This document shows, piece after piece, positions 1-9,171 of a stretch of 64,000 nucleotides of DNA; the stretch's first letter is position 1; each line of letters starts with the position of its first letter. Below the pieces are notes generated by a model that saw only the letters and a list, made by a program, of their open reading frames with translations, searched no databases and was not told the DNA's origin. The position numbers were made by a program, and so were the translations under genes. Origin of the DNA: Kribbella antibiotica (GTDB lineage Bacteria > Actinomycetota > Actinomycetes > Propionibacteriales > Kribbellaceae); contig NZ_SMKX01000013.1 of NCBI RefSeq assembly GCF_004349055.1, forward strand, positions 30,581 through 94,580, given 5' to 3'.

Positions 1-922
1 AAACCGCCCAGCGTTCGATCTGACCGGCCGGCGTGGTGACCGAGAGGTTCTCGGCCGAGCGCCAGAAATTCTGGGTGGCATTGCCCTTGTTGTTCGGGTT
101 GTCCCCCTGCTGCAGCCAGTCGGCCTCGACCCGGACATGGCCATTGAGGTTCACATCGTCCGGAGACAGTCCGAGACCGGCGACCTGCGTGTAAAAACCG
201 AGATTCACGTCGGCCGTGTACGTGCCGGGCTTCCAGAGCACGGCGTACCGCTGGGTGCCGAACTGGTTGGTGTGCGTCTCGGTGGCGATCTGGTTCAGCT
301 TGTTCTGCATGTCGGTCTGCGAACTGCCCGGCCCGTAGACGAACACGTTGGGCCCGAAGTCCGGATTGCGCGGATCGGTCGGCGGGATCACCGGGCCGGT
401 GCCGTCGCTCGTGCGCACTGCGACCTCCCAGAGCGAATATCCGTAACCGGTCGCACGCTGCGTGCCGGTGATCCGCAGATAGCGGCCGGTGCCTGCGACA
501 TCGAGCGTCTGCGCACCTCCGGTCCCGGTCGTCGTCGAGTAGATCTCGGTCCACGCGGCAGCGTTGTCGGAGACCTCGATCCGGAACGCCTTCCCGTACG
601 CCGTCTCCCAGGTCAACCCCACCTGGCAAACACTGACCGAAGAGCCAAGGTCGATCTGCAACCACTGCGGATCCGAGAAAGCGCTCCCCCAGCGCGTCCC
701 CGCGTTCCCGTCAACCGCGGCCGACGCGGGCACCCCGCCGTTCTCACTGGACGACGCGGTCGCCGGCCGGTTCAGCACAGCGTTCGCCGTACCGCAAGCA
801 AGCACCTGGTCCTGCTGTTGAGCTCCGGCCACGGCGTCACCAGCGCCAAGACCGGCCGCCACCAGGGCGATCAGGGGAACAACCATCAGGAAACGCGCAC
901 GCAGGCGCGACGAAACAGCCAT
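1..922 (-). CDS. Secreted discoidin-domain/beta-helix protein, 3' end outside the window
   Basis: Reading back from an ATG at 920-922 gives a signal peptide (MAVSSRLRAR, then a hydrophobic stretch ending in AVAGA). A discoidin (F5/8 type C, CBM32-like) domain follows at about residues 35-165, with the family's WLQIDLGSS and GRYLRITGT segments. After it comes the start of a right-handed beta-helix region (FGPNVFVYGP, NFWRSAENLS). That region is paralogous to the protein at 56429-58753, which carries the same FGPN and NFWRSAEN motifs. The family is often labelled adenylyl cyclase or coagulation factor 5/8 domain protein in actinobacteria. A role in polysaccharide binding or degradation is inferred. 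The frame stays open to base 1, so the C-terminus is missing. A 16-bp LacI-type operator lies 37 bp upstream. An in-frame GTG three codons earlier is an alternative start. Confidence 0.85.
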   Translation of the reverse strand, partial: MAVSSRLRARFLMVVPLIALVAAGLGAGDAVAGAQQQDQVLACGTANAVLNRPATASSSENGGVPASAAVDGNAGTRWGSAFSDPQWLQIDLGSSVSVCQVGLTWETAYGKAFRIEVSDNAAAWTEIYSTTTGTGGAQTLDVAGTGRYLRITGTQRATGYGYSLWEVAVRTSDGTGPVIPPTDPRNPDFGPNVFVYGPGSSQTDMQNKLNQIATETHTNQFGTQRYAVLWKPGTYTADVNLGFYTQVAGLGLSPDDVNLNGHVRVEADWLQQGDNPNNKGNATQNFWRSAENLSVTTPAGQIERWAV

Positions 923-958
923 GGGCGACACCAATCAGAAGGGCGGACGGAGGAATCC

Positions 959-974
959 GAGAGAGCGCTCTCTC
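959..974. promoter_or_regulatory. LacI-type operator GAGAGAGCGCTCTCTC
   Basis: Perfect 16-bp palindrome centred on GCGC, 37 bp upstream of the secreted protein starting at 922. The core GAGAGCGCTCTC recurs at 25738, 25878, 46337 and 56369. It resembles the CebR-type LacI operator (TGGGAGCGCTCCCA) described in Streptomyces. Confidence 0.75.
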
Positions 975-1026
975 AGAGAGTGGCTGGCTCCCGCGAGCCT
1001 GTCAAGGGAACGTTCCCCGAGCGCGG

Positions 1027-1157
1027 TTCCGGAACTTCTACTGCTCGATCTTCACCCAGTCCACGCCGCTGCTACGTGCTCGCCACTGCCTTGGTTCCCG
1101 GCGCCACGACGACACCCGCGCCGCCGGTCACCTTGCAGCGTCGTACGCGCGGCTGAA
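1027..1157 (-). pseudogene. Possible C-terminal remnant of a carbohydrate-binding domain
   Basis: On the minus strand this gap encodes VTGGAGVVVAPGTK, then a stop. After one base of frame shift it reads SGVDWVKIEQ and stops. The pattern resembles the last strands of CBM6/CBM35-like domains of secreted glycosidases. No start or catalytic domain is attached. The evidence is weak. The stretch could equally be chance coding potential in GC-rich DNA. Confidence 0.22.
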
Positions 1158-2459
1158 TCACCGCAGCCGAACCTCCAGCTCGCCAGTGATCGCGGGCGGG
1201 CGCCGGTGTAGTTCGGTGACAACGGTGGCTTCGAGCAACGCCGGCCACTCGACCGGTGCGATCCAGTTGGTCTCGTAGCCCCCGGCCAGGAGGTGCGTGA
1301 CGGTGGCAGCAACTATGCCGGATCGGGTGAGGGCGTCGATCGGTGACCGCGTCGGCTGGAACGGCGTCAGGTCGAGAGCTGGTTCGCCACCGAGAACTGC
1401 AGTGGCGAGCTCTTCGGCCAGCAGCGGAGCGAGTGTGAGGTTCGGTCCGGTCAGCAGCCACAGCCCCTCGACCGCGGTCTCGCCGACGAGCGGCATACCG
1501 TCGACCGCGACCGGTTGGCCGGCCAACTGGAGCGTACTGATGCTGCCCTCACCCAGGTCGCGACGGATCTGCCGCGCCGCCGCATTGAGAACATGCATGA
1601 CGTCGGCCACCGGCGGTGCATCCGGTGCCGATCCGGCCACCACCTCAGTCGCGCCGAGCTGTACCTGACCAGACCGATGCGGTACGGCGTACGTCGCCGC
1701 CGCGAAGGCGCGCTGCGGGGTACGCACGACGTATGGCGGGATCGTGCCGTCGTCGGTATCGACCAGTGCGGACACGACGCTGCTGCTGACGATCCGCGGC
1801 GTCTCGGCTTCGCCGGGCAGCAGAGCGGCAGCATGCACGTCATCGGCCAGCACGACGGCCGCCGCGTTCAGCACGGTGCCCGACTCCAGCACGACCCCGT
1901 CGACCCGACCCGCCCGGACCAGCCGAACCACGCCCTCAGCCACCAGCTCACCACCCGCAGCCTGAAACGCACGCACGAGCCCGGCCTGCAGCCCGGTGGC
2001 GTCCACTGCATGCTCCGTCGGCAGGTACAAGGCCCGGAGCGGCCGCGCCACCGGCTCGGGGTCGAGCCACTCGAACTCGTCCGGATCGACAGCCTCGAAG
2101 GGCTCGTCGTACTGCTCGAGTGCAGTCCGGATCGCGCCGAAGTTCGCGGTGTCGACCTCCGGCAGGCCCATCGTGTTCAGCACGACCAGAGTGCCGTCAG
2201 CAGTCAGTACGTCGGCCTCCAGCCCCGCGAGCCAGTCCGGCCAGAGCTTGGCAGCCTGCACCGTCCAGTCCAGCCGGATGCGTCCGTGCTCACTGTCCAG
2301 GAGTCGCGGAGTGACATCACCGAAGGTCTCGAGCAGCGCTGCAGCAGGCGGTGTCCAGGGCGTGCCGACAACAGCAACCCGGGAGCCACGCCGCGCCAGC
2401 GCGACACCTAGCGAGAGTCCGAATGGGCCGTTGCCGACAACAACCACGTCGTATGCCAT
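1158..2459 (-). CDS. FAD-dependent amine/amino acid oxidase (DAO family), second copy
   Basis: Protein of 433 residues with an N-terminal Rossmann dinucleotide-binding motif (VVVVGNGPFG) and the overall layout of DAO-fold flavoenzymes such as glycine or D-amino acid oxidase. These oxidise a C-N bond and pass electrons to O2. The ATG at 2457-2459 is chosen because AAGGAG sits 6 bases before it. The gene is 20 bp downstream of its clear paralogue (2480-3919), with shared stretches WLDPEP, LTADGT and GLPE. It is the last gene of the cluster A run. In this context it may act on a carrier-bound or released aminoacyl intermediate. The substrate cannot be told from sequence. Confidence 0.85.
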   Translation of the reverse strand: MAYDVVVVGNGPFGLSLGVALARRGSRVAVVGTPWTPPAAALLETFGDVTPRLLDSEHGRIRLDWTVQAAKLWPDWLAGLEADVLTADGTLVVLNTMGLPEVDTANFGAIRTALEQYDEPFEAVDPDEFEWLDPEPVARPLRALYLPTEHAVDATGLQAGLVRAFQAAGGELVAEGVVRLVRAGRVDGVVLESGTVLNAAAVVLADDVHAAALLPGEAETPRIVSSSVVSALVDTDDGTIPPYVVRTPQRAFAAATYAVPHRSGQVQLGATEVVAGSAPDAPPVADVMHVLNAAARQIRRDLGEGSISTLQLAGQPVAVDGMPLVGETAVEGLWLLTGPNLTLAPLLAEELATAVLGGEPALDLTPFQPTRSPIDALTRSGIVAATVTHLLAGGYETNWIAPVEWPALLEATVVTELHRRPPAITGELEVRLR

Positions 2460-2479
2460 GGTGATCTCCTTCTCAGCCA

Positions 2480-3919
2480 TCAGACGGCCGCGACGGCCCG
2501 GCCGGCCGCGTAATAGTCGCGCAGCGACTGGGCGATGGACAGGTGGATACGGGACGCGGCCAGCAGCTCCGGCGGCGGGGTGAACTCCGGGTCGAACTCG
2601 TCGGCGATCCGCGTGTACGCGAGCCGGAGGTAGTGCTCGATCGTCAGCGGCAGCTCGGCCGGAAGCATCCAGTTGGTCTCGTACCCGGTCGCCATCATGT
2701 GCGTCACCGTGGTGTTCACGATGTCGGCGCGGCTGAACGGCTGGATCGGCCGGCGGACCGGCGCGAACAGGTTCAGATCGATCCCCGGCGTACCGCCGAG
2801 CAGCTGAGTGGCCATCTCCCGGGCCAGCAACGGCGAGAGGGTCAGACCGTCGCGATAGGTCCCGGTCATCATCCACAGGCCCACGACGCCGGTCTCACCC
2901 AGCAGCGGCATCCCGTCGAGCGCGACCGGGCGGTTGCCGACCTGGAGCTTGCGGAACGGGCTGCGGCCGAGGTTGCGCCGGACCTGCCGGACTCCACAGT
3001 CCATGAGGAACAGCACGTCCGAGACGAGCGCCGTACTGCGGGGGTCCGGCGAGATCACGTTGGTTGCGCCGACGTACACCTGGCCGGCGCCCCGCGGTAC
3101 GACGTGCAGGCCGCAGGCGAACGCACGGTTCGGAGTACGGATCACGCTCTTCGCGGTCGTCCCGTCGACGGTGTCGACCAGGGCGGAGACGCCGTACCCG
3201 CTGATCAGGCGCGGGATGACGGCGGCCTGGTCTGGGAGCGTGTCGAGGACGGTCTGGGTGGCTGCACCGGCGGCCAGCACGACCTGGTCGGCGACCAGTG
3301 CAGTGCCGTCGGACAGGGTGACGCCGGTGACGCGGTCGCCGTCGCGGGTGACGGTGGCGGCCTCGTGCGGGAGGTAGGTACCGCCTGCTGCGGTGAAAGC
3401 CTGGTCGAGGCGGATCAACAGTTCGGTGGCGTTCACGGCGTGCTCGTTCGGCAGGAACATCGCCTGCAGCGGCCGCGCCGTGGGCTCCGGATCGAGCCAG
3501 TCGATCTCCTCCGGATCCACATCCTCGAAGTGTTCGCCGTACTCGCCGAGAGCTCGCCGGATCGCGCGGTAGTTGGCGGTGTCGATCTCAGGGAGTCCGA
3601 CGCTGTTCAGCATCACGACAGTGCCGTCGGCAGTCAGCAGCTCACCGCCGTCGGTGTCCGGGCTGAGCGAATCCAGCCACTCCGGCCAGAGCTTCGAAGC
3701 CTGGTAGGCCCAGTTGAGCTTCGTCCGTCCATACTCGCTCGCCAGCAACGTCTCGGTGACCTCACCGAACGTTCCGATCATCGCTCCGGCCGCCGACGAC
3801 GCAGCTCCCGGCCGATGCGGCTGTCCGAGGACGGCGACCCGCACCCCGCGCCTGGCCAGTACCACGCCGAGCGACAGGCCCAACGACCCATTGCCCACCA
3901 CAACAACATCGAAGCTCAC
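2480..3919 (-). CDS. FAD-dependent amine/amino acid oxidase (DAO family), first copy
   Basis: Protein of 479 residues, DAO family, with the FAD motif VVVVGNGSLG at the N-terminus and a DAO-type C-terminal region (GLWMMTGTYRDGLTLSP). A GTG start at 3917-3919 is preferred because GAGGAG lies 7 bases upstream. An ATG at 3941-3943 would overlap the stop of the preceding dehydrogenase gene and is possible. It is similar along its whole length to the next gene (1158-2459), so the pair arose by tandem duplication. Its C-terminal tail is longer than the paralogue's. Role: probably oxidation of an amine in the cluster A product; inferred from context only. Confidence 0.85.
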   Translation of the reverse strand: MSFDVVVVGNGSLGLSLGVVLARRGVRVAVLGQPHRPGAASSAAGAMIGTFGEVTETLLASEYGRTKLNWAYQASKLWPEWLDSLSPDTDGGELLTADGTVVMLNSVGLPEIDTANYRAIRRALGEYGEHFEDVDPEEIDWLDPEPTARPLQAMFLPNEHAVNATELLIRLDQAFTAAGGTYLPHEAATVTRDGDRVTGVTLSDGTALVADQVVLAAGAATQTVLDTLPDQAAVIPRLISGYGVSALVDTVDGTTAKSVIRTPNRAFACGLHVVPRGAGQVYVGATNVISPDPRSTALVSDVLFLMDCGVRQVRRNLGRSPFRKLQVGNRPVALDGMPLLGETGVVGLWMMTGTYRDGLTLSPLLAREMATQLLGGTPGIDLNLFAPVRRPIQPFSRADIVNTTVTHMMATGYETNWMLPAELPLTIEHYLRLAYTRIADEFDPEFTPPPELLAASRIHLSIAQSLRDYYAAGRAVAAV

Positions 3920-3929
3920 TGCAGTCTCC

Positions 3930-5663
3930 TCACGCTCGCTCATGGACCAGGTACTGCACCAACTCCGCCACCGTCGGGCGCTCCAGAACCACCCGCACCG
4001 GCACCCGGACCCCCAACCGTTCCCGCAAGGCCGCGGCCAACCGCACCGCCACCATGGAATGCCCACCCAGCGAGAAAAAGTCCCCCTCCACCTGCCCGAA
4101 GGCCTCCGCCCACAGTTGGGCGACGATCCGCTCCACCAGCAGCTCCCGGCCAAGCTCCGTCGTCGGATTGGTGGCGTCGTCCAGCTCAGCCGTCAGCGTC
4201 GTCCACAGCTGCTCAATGCGATGCCTGGACTGCTGCTGCGCCGCTTCGGCCACCAAGGTGCCCTGCCGAGCCGTCAGCAACGTCAGCGTCAACAGCTCAC
4301 CGCCCAACCGCCCCAGTACGGCGGACTGCCGCTGCGTCGGCGTGGGGTGTGCGTGACACGTCACAGCAAACCGATGGACCTGGACAGCGAGGTACGAGTC
4401 GCCAACCGGTTCAGCAGGCACGGCTGTGGGCTGGTTGGACTGCTGCGACCAGCGGTCCATCATCGTGTCCACACCACCGGCGATGCGGAGGGCCCGTGCG
4501 TCGCGGAGGTAGCGCTCGGCCGGGTGCGCCGGAACGCCCCGGGCTGCCTTGCTGCGCGAGGTCTCGTAGCCTTCCCCGCCAAGGACGGACACCGCGCGGT
4601 CGATGGCGCGCCAGGCAGCCAGCGAGGTGATGTTCTTGGCCGCGGCGAGGTCGTGCTCGGTGTTGGTGCCGAGGACGCACCACAACTGGACGGTTTCGAT
4701 CGTGTACACCTCGGCCGCGATCTCTCCCGCCGTCCGCTGGATCTCCTCGTACGATCCGAGGCCTCGCCCGTCGATCGTGCGCCGCCCGGCGAACTCCTGC
4801 ACCCACTCCAGGGCCAGCCGCGCGATCGCCAGCGCCGGCGGCCCGATCACCAGGTGCCGGCCCAAGGCGGCACGCAGTCCCAAATCACTGTGTACGCCGG
4901 GCTCGGGCCGCATCCGCCAGTCGTCCGACTCCGGCATCAGCTGGTCGGCGGGCACCCACACATCGGTCAGCCGCAGCATGCCGAACGGCGCACCGCGCAG
5001 TCCCATGAACTCGTGCCGCGCCACCACCTCGAACCCCGGACTGCTGGTGTCCACGAAGAACAGCCGCACCGAGCCGTCGGCCAGCGTCGCGGACACATCC
5101 AGGAAGTCGGCCACTGCGCCGTTGCCGATGAACAGCTTCTCCCCCGTCAGCAGATAGCCACCATCAGCCGGTACTGCGCGCGTCTGCCGGCTCTGGTTCG
5201 CGGCCCCAGCCGGCTCCGCGTCGGCGGCGGCCGAAATGATGCCCGCAGCAACCTTCGCCGCGATGACTGTCCGCAGCGGCCCGTCCGCCAGCGCTGGAAG
5301 GTAGACCGACGAGCCGAACCCGTTCTGGATCGACAGCACGAACGCCACCGCCACGGATCGCAGCGCCGCTGCCTCCACCACCCGGCAGGCGCCGTACCAG
5401 GACACCCCCAGCCCGCCGAGCTCAGGATCAACCATCAGCCGGAGCAATCCGGCGCCCTGCAGCTTCTCCAGCAACCCGTCAGGCAGCCGCCCACTCGACT
5501 CAACCTCTTCGGCGTCGAGGTGGTCGTCCAGCAGTGCCGTCAGCACGGCCACCGCGTCGGCGCCGGAGGCATCCGGCTCAGGGAACGGTGTCAGCAGCTC
5601 CCACCTGATCCGTCCCGCGTACAGCTCCTGCAACACGTTCGGCGAGGTTTCGGAGGAATTCAT
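3930..5663 (-). CDS. Acyl-CoA dehydrogenase-like protein fused to a peptidyl carrier domain
   Basis: 577 residues. Residues 1 to about 410 form an acyl-CoA dehydrogenase (ACAD) fold (LTGEKLFIGN, FMGLRGAPFGMLRL, LGGEGYETSR). Residues about 500-575 are a PCP/ACP with the phosphopantetheine site FSLGGHS (Ser near 536). ACADs linked to carrier proteins dehydrogenate carrier-bound acyl or prolyl groups, as PltE/RedW do in pyrrole formation. The fusion suggests oxidation of its own tethered substrate. The position of the MCAD catalytic Glu (the IYEGT motif) reads IAGGV, so that base is absent. The ATG at 5661-5663 has GGGAG 8 bases upstream and lies 86 bp inside the preceding PKS gene, an unusually long overlap. 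Confidence 0.88.
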   Translation of the reverse strand: MNSSETSPNVLQELYAGRIRWELLTPFPEPDASGADAVAVLTALLDDHLDAEEVESSGRLPDGLLEKLQGAGLLRLMVDPELGGLGVSWYGACRVVEAAALRSVAVAFVLSIQNGFGSSVYLPALADGPLRTVIAAKVAAGIISAAADAEPAGAANQSRQTRAVPADGGYLLTGEKLFIGNGAVADFLDVSATLADGSVRLFFVDTSSPGFEVVARHEFMGLRGAPFGMLRLTDVWVPADQLMPESDDWRMRPEPGVHSDLGLRAALGRHLVIGPPALAIARLALEWVQEFAGRRTIDGRGLGSYEEIQRTAGEIAAEVYTIETVQLWCVLGTNTEHDLAAAKNITSLAAWRAIDRAVSVLGGEGYETSRSKAARGVPAHPAERYLRDARALRIAGGVDTMMDRWSQQSNQPTAVPAEPVGDSYLAVQVHRFAVTCHAHPTPTQRQSAVLGRLGGELLTLTLLTARQGTLVAEAAQQQSRHRIEQLWTTLTAELDDATNPTTELGRELLVERIVAQLWAEAFGQVEGDFFSLGGHSMVAVRLAAALRERLGVRVPVRVVLERPTVAELVQYLVHERA

Positions 5664-8600
5664 GCGTCCGCTCCCGGAAGTAGAAGTGATCGCCTGCGAA
5701 GACTTGCGTTTCCATCGGCCTGCTCGTGTACGCGCGCCACTCGTCGAGGTACGGCGTCACGTCGTCGTCCGTGCTGCCACCGAACACCGTGACCGGGCAG
5801 TCCAGTGGTGCCGCGTCCTGGGACCGGTAGTTCGCGACCAGCGTCAGGTCGGCCCGCAGTACCGGCAGCATCAGGTCGAGCATCTCCGGGTTGGCGGTGA
5901 GCTCACCCGGCAGCCGGCCGTACCGTTCTTCGATCGCCTCGATCAGGTCGGCGTTCTCCAGTTCGTGGAAACCGTCGCTGAGCCGATCCACCTGCGGTGC
6001 CCGCGCCGCCGAGACGTACAGCGCCGCCGGACCGGGCCGCGCGGCATCCCGCAACGCCCGTGCGACCTCGTACGCCACCAGTGCACCGAGGCTGTGCCCG
6101 AAGAACACAAACGGCTGCTCCAGCTCTACCTCAGCCAGGAAGTCCACAACCAACGCATCCATCGACGTGTACGGCGTCTCGCCCATCCGGCTGCCTCGTC
6201 CGGGCAACTGCACCGCCCACAGCTCGGTGTCCTGCAACCGGTCTGCCCAGCCGAGGTACTCCCCCGGCGAACCACCACTGTGTGGGAAGCAGTACATCCG
6301 CACCGGCGCCTCGGGCCGCGTCCGCCGTCGCAACAGCCACTGTTTGGCAGCCACCACCGGTACGGCGACTTCGGCCGCCAACTGGCCGACTGTTGGAGCC
6401 AGAAAGAACGACCGCGGCGTCAACTCGCTGCTGACTTGTCCACGCACCGCAGCAAGAATCCGGGACGCGATCAGTGAGTCGCCGCCCAGCTCGAAGAAGT
6501 TGTCGTTGACGCTGACCGCAGGCAGCCCCAGCGCTTCGGCAAACGCTGTTGCCAGTACCCGTTCCGTTGCAGTCATCGGCACCGCATCCGGTGTGGCTGG
6601 TTCGGCGGGAGGCTGTTCGCTCTCCTCGTCGAGGCGGAACCGCGTGCGCTGGAACGGATAGCTCGGCAGCTCGACCTTCCGGCGTTCACGACCCTCATGT
6701 AGTGCAGCCCAGTCGAGGTCCACGCCAGAGACCCACAGCCGCCCCGCACCGCGAAGCATGCTGACGTTGCCGCCGTCACGATCCGGTACGCCGCCTGCCG
6801 CGAGACTCTGGGCAATCGGACGCTGCGGGTCGCAGTCGGGGTGCCGTCGCGCCAGTGTGCTGAGCGTCTGACCGGGGCCGACCTCCAGCAGCGCATGGTT
6901 GCCATTGGCAAGCACTGTCGACAAAGCGTCCGCAAAGCGCACGGTCTGGCGTAGATGCGCAGTCCACGACGTCACGTCCTGGACGTCTGCGACTGTGGTG
7001 ACCAGTCCGGTGCGGTCCGACACCCAGGGGATGGCCGGTGGTCGTCGCGGCACACTCTCCACCACAGCGGCGTACTCCGGCAGCACTGCGTCGACGAATG
7101 TCGAGTGAGCGGCCGCGGAGATTCGTAGGGGCCGAACGTCCACGTCCTGGGCTTCCAGCACCTTCTGAAGCTGCTGCACTTCATCAGCCGGCCCACTGAC
7201 CACGCACTGATCCGGACTGTTCACTGCCGCCAGCACGACGTCCCCAACGAGCAGCGGTTCGAGCTCTGTCGGTGTGAGCGGTACGGCGAGCATCGCGCCC
7301 GCCGGTAGTCCGTCCAACAAGCGCCCTCGCGCCAGAACCAACCGCATCGCATCCGCTGGTGCCAGTACGCCGGCGGCCGTGGCCGCAGCATAGGCGCCAA
7401 GGCTGTGTCCGAGGACTGCCTCGGGAGTCACCCCGCGCGACCGCCATAGCTCAGTCAACGCATGCTGCACCGCAAACAACACCGGCTGGCACACCTGCAT
7501 CGTGTCCAACTGCCGTTGGGCCCAGTCCGCGTCGTCGGGGTAGAGCACCTTCCGCAGGTCGAACCCGGCCCAGTCACAAGCGCCGTCGATCGCCGAACGG
7601 AACGCTGGCTCGTCCCGGTACAGGTCGGACCCCATCCCCAGGTACTGCCCACCCTGCCCGGGGAAGAGGAACGCGACTGTCCGCCCCTCCATGGCTCGAC
7701 CGCTCACCACATCCGCCTCGCCCTGCCCGGACGCAACGATCGCAGTGCGTTCCACGAACGCCTGCCTGCCGGTCTGCAAGGTCCACGCGACATCGGCAAG
7801 GGAACCGCAGTGCTCGCGCAGTCGGTCGGTGGCCGTGGCCAGCGCGGCAGCGTTCCGCGCTGACACCGGTAGCAGTTGCGGCCGGCTGTCGCCGGCTGAC
7901 GCAGCGCGCCGGGGCGCCTCTTCGACGATCACGTGTGCGTTCGTCCCACCGAGACCCAGCGAGTTCACTGCGGCTCGGCGTGGAGTATCGCGAGCTGGCC
8001 AGGGCAATGGCTCGGCACTGATAGTGAAAGGGCTCTCAGCGAGTATCAGGTCGGGATGTGGCTCCCGGAAGTTGTGTGTGCCTGGAATGACGCCGTTCTG
8101 GAGCGCAAGGACCGCAGTGATCAGGCCCGTCACACCGGCGGCCGCATCGGTGTGACCGACGGACGCCTTCACCGAGCTCAGCCTGCAGAAGCCCTTGTCG
8201 GCTGTCCCCAGCGCAAACGCCTTGGCCAGCGCACGCACCTCGATCGGGTCGCCGGCTTCGGTGCCGGTGCCGTGCGCCTCGACGTACTCGATGGTGCGGG
8301 GATCCACCCCCGCTACGAGGTGCGCCGTACGGATCGCGTCGATCTGTCCGGCGACACCGGGAGCGAAGAAGCCGACCTTGCGGGAGCCGTCGTTGGTGAC
8401 CGCCGATCCGCGGATCACCGCCAACACCCGGTCCCCGTCGGCCAGTGCGTCGTCCAGTCGGCGCAGGACCACGATGCCGGCCGCATCACCCGCCACGGTG
8501 CCGTTCGCGGCGGCATCGAAGGACCGGCACCGTGCGTCCAGCGACAGCACATCCTCGTCGCCCTCGGCAGCGTCTGGGGCCGGCATGTGGATCGTCACGC

Positions 8601-9171
8601 CACCCGCCAGGGCCATATCGCAATCGCCCGACAGCAATGCCTGGCCGGCCAGATGCACTGCGACCAGCGAGGTGGAGCATGCGGTCTGGATCGACACTGC
8701 CGGCCCACGCAGGCCGAGCTTGTAGGCAACCCGACCGGTCAGAAAGTCCGACCCGTAGCCGTTGCGCAGCTCCCAGGTCGAGCTACCGGGGAACCGGCCT
8801 CGGTGGGCCTGTAGCGCAGCCGGGTGATCAGTCAGCCCGCACCCGCCGTACACACCGATCGAGCCGTCGAACCGCGACGGGTCGTAGCCCGCGTTCTCGA
8901 GCGCTGTCCACGCACACTCGAGGAACACCCGGTGCTGCGGGTCGAGGATCGTCGCCTCGCGCGGAGAGAACCCGAAGAACCCCGCATCGAACCGGTCCGC
9001 ATCCGGTACGACGCCATAGCCGTGCACCCGTCCGTCCGCAGCGGCGGGTGCGCGGGTGATCTGGTCGCTTCCGGACAGCAGGTTCGCCCACAGCTCCTGG
9101 ATGTCGTGAGCCCCAGGAAAGCGGCCGGCCATCCCGACAATCGCCAGCGCTGCATCGAGATCGTCGGTCAT
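5578..9171 (-). CDS. Type I PKS module KS-AT-ACP-TE
   Basis: 1197 residues. The KS (about 8-430) has an intact Cys-His-His triad (QTACSTS, VEAHGTGT, SVGHTDAAAG). The AT (about 500-800) has GQGGQYLGMG and GHSLGA. The AT specificity motif reads AAHS, matching neither malonyl HAFH nor methylmalonyl YASH, so the extender is undecided. The ACP has FFELGGDSL (Ser near 897). A type II-like thioesterase follows (about 950-1190; FPHSGG, GHSLGALVAYE, GDHFYF). No reductive domains are present, so a beta-keto thioester would be formed and hydrolysed or cyclised off. The start overlaps the C-PCP stop as ATGA, indicating translational coupling. This is probably the terminal extension and release step of cluster A. 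Confidence 0.93.
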   Translation of the reverse strand: MTDDLDAALAIVGMAGRFPGAHDIQELWANLLSGSDQITRAPAAADGRVHGYGVVPDADRFDAGFFGFSPREATILDPQHRVFLECAWTALENAGYDPSRFDGSIGVYGGCGLTDHPAALQAHRGRFPGSSTWELRNGYGSDFLTGRVAYKLGLRGPAVSIQTACSTSLVAVHLAGQALLSGDCDMALAGGVTIHMPAPDAAEGDEDVLSLDARCRSFDAAANGTVAGDAAGIVVLRRLDDALADGDRVLAVIRGSAVTNDGSRKVGFFAPGVAGQIDAIRTAHLVAGVDPRTIEYVEAHGTGTEAGDPIEVRALAKAFALGTADKGFCRLSSVKASVGHTDAAAGVTGLITAVLALQNGVIPGTHNFREPHPDLILAESPFTISAEPLPWPARDTPRRAAVNSLGLGGTNAHVIVEEAPRRAASAGDSRPQLLPVSARNAAALATATDRLREHCGSLADVAWTLQTGRQAFVERTAIVASGQGEADVVSGRAMEGRTVAFLFPGQGGQYLGMGSDLYRDEPAFRSAIDGACDWAGFDLRKVLYPDDADWAQRQLDTMQVCQPVLFAVQHALTELWRSRGVTPEAVLGHSLGAYAAATAAGVLAPADAMRLVLARGRLLDGLPAGAMLAVPLTPTELEPLLVGDVVLAAVNSPDQCVVSGPADEVQQLQKVLEAQDVDVRPLRISAAAHSTFVDAVLPEYAAVVESVPRRPPAIPWVSDRTGLVTTVADVQDVTSWTAHLRQTVRFADALSTVLANGNHALLEVGPGQTLSTLARRHPDCDPQRPIAQSLAAGGVPDRDGGNVSMLRGAGRLWVSGVDLDWAALHEGRERRKVELPSYPFQRTRFRLDEESEQPPAEPATPDAVPMTATERVLATAFAEALGLPAVSVNDNFFELGGDSLIASRILAAVRGQVSSELTPRSFFLAPTVGQLAAEVAVPVVAAKQWLLRRRTRPEAPVRMYCFPHSGGSPGEYLGWADRLQDTELWAVQLPGRGSRMGETPYTSMDALVVDFLAEVELEQPFVFFGHSLGALVAYEVARALRDAARPGPAALYVSAARAPQVDRLSDGFHELENADLIEAIEERYGRLPGELTANPEMLDLMLPVLRADLTLVANYRSQDAAPLDCPVTVFGGSTDDDVTPYLDEWRAYTSRPMETQVFAGDHFYFRERTHEFLRNLAERVAGAVRGTDQVGAADTVP

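Noticed and set aside
2543..5792. Long plus-strand open frames opposite the two amine oxidase genes and the ACAD-PCP gene (for example 2543-4630 and 3714-5792)
   Set aside because: Their translations are Arg/His/Gln/Pro-rich with no domain or start signal. The minus strand carries clear flavoenzymes and a carrier domain. They are GC-rich antisense frames.
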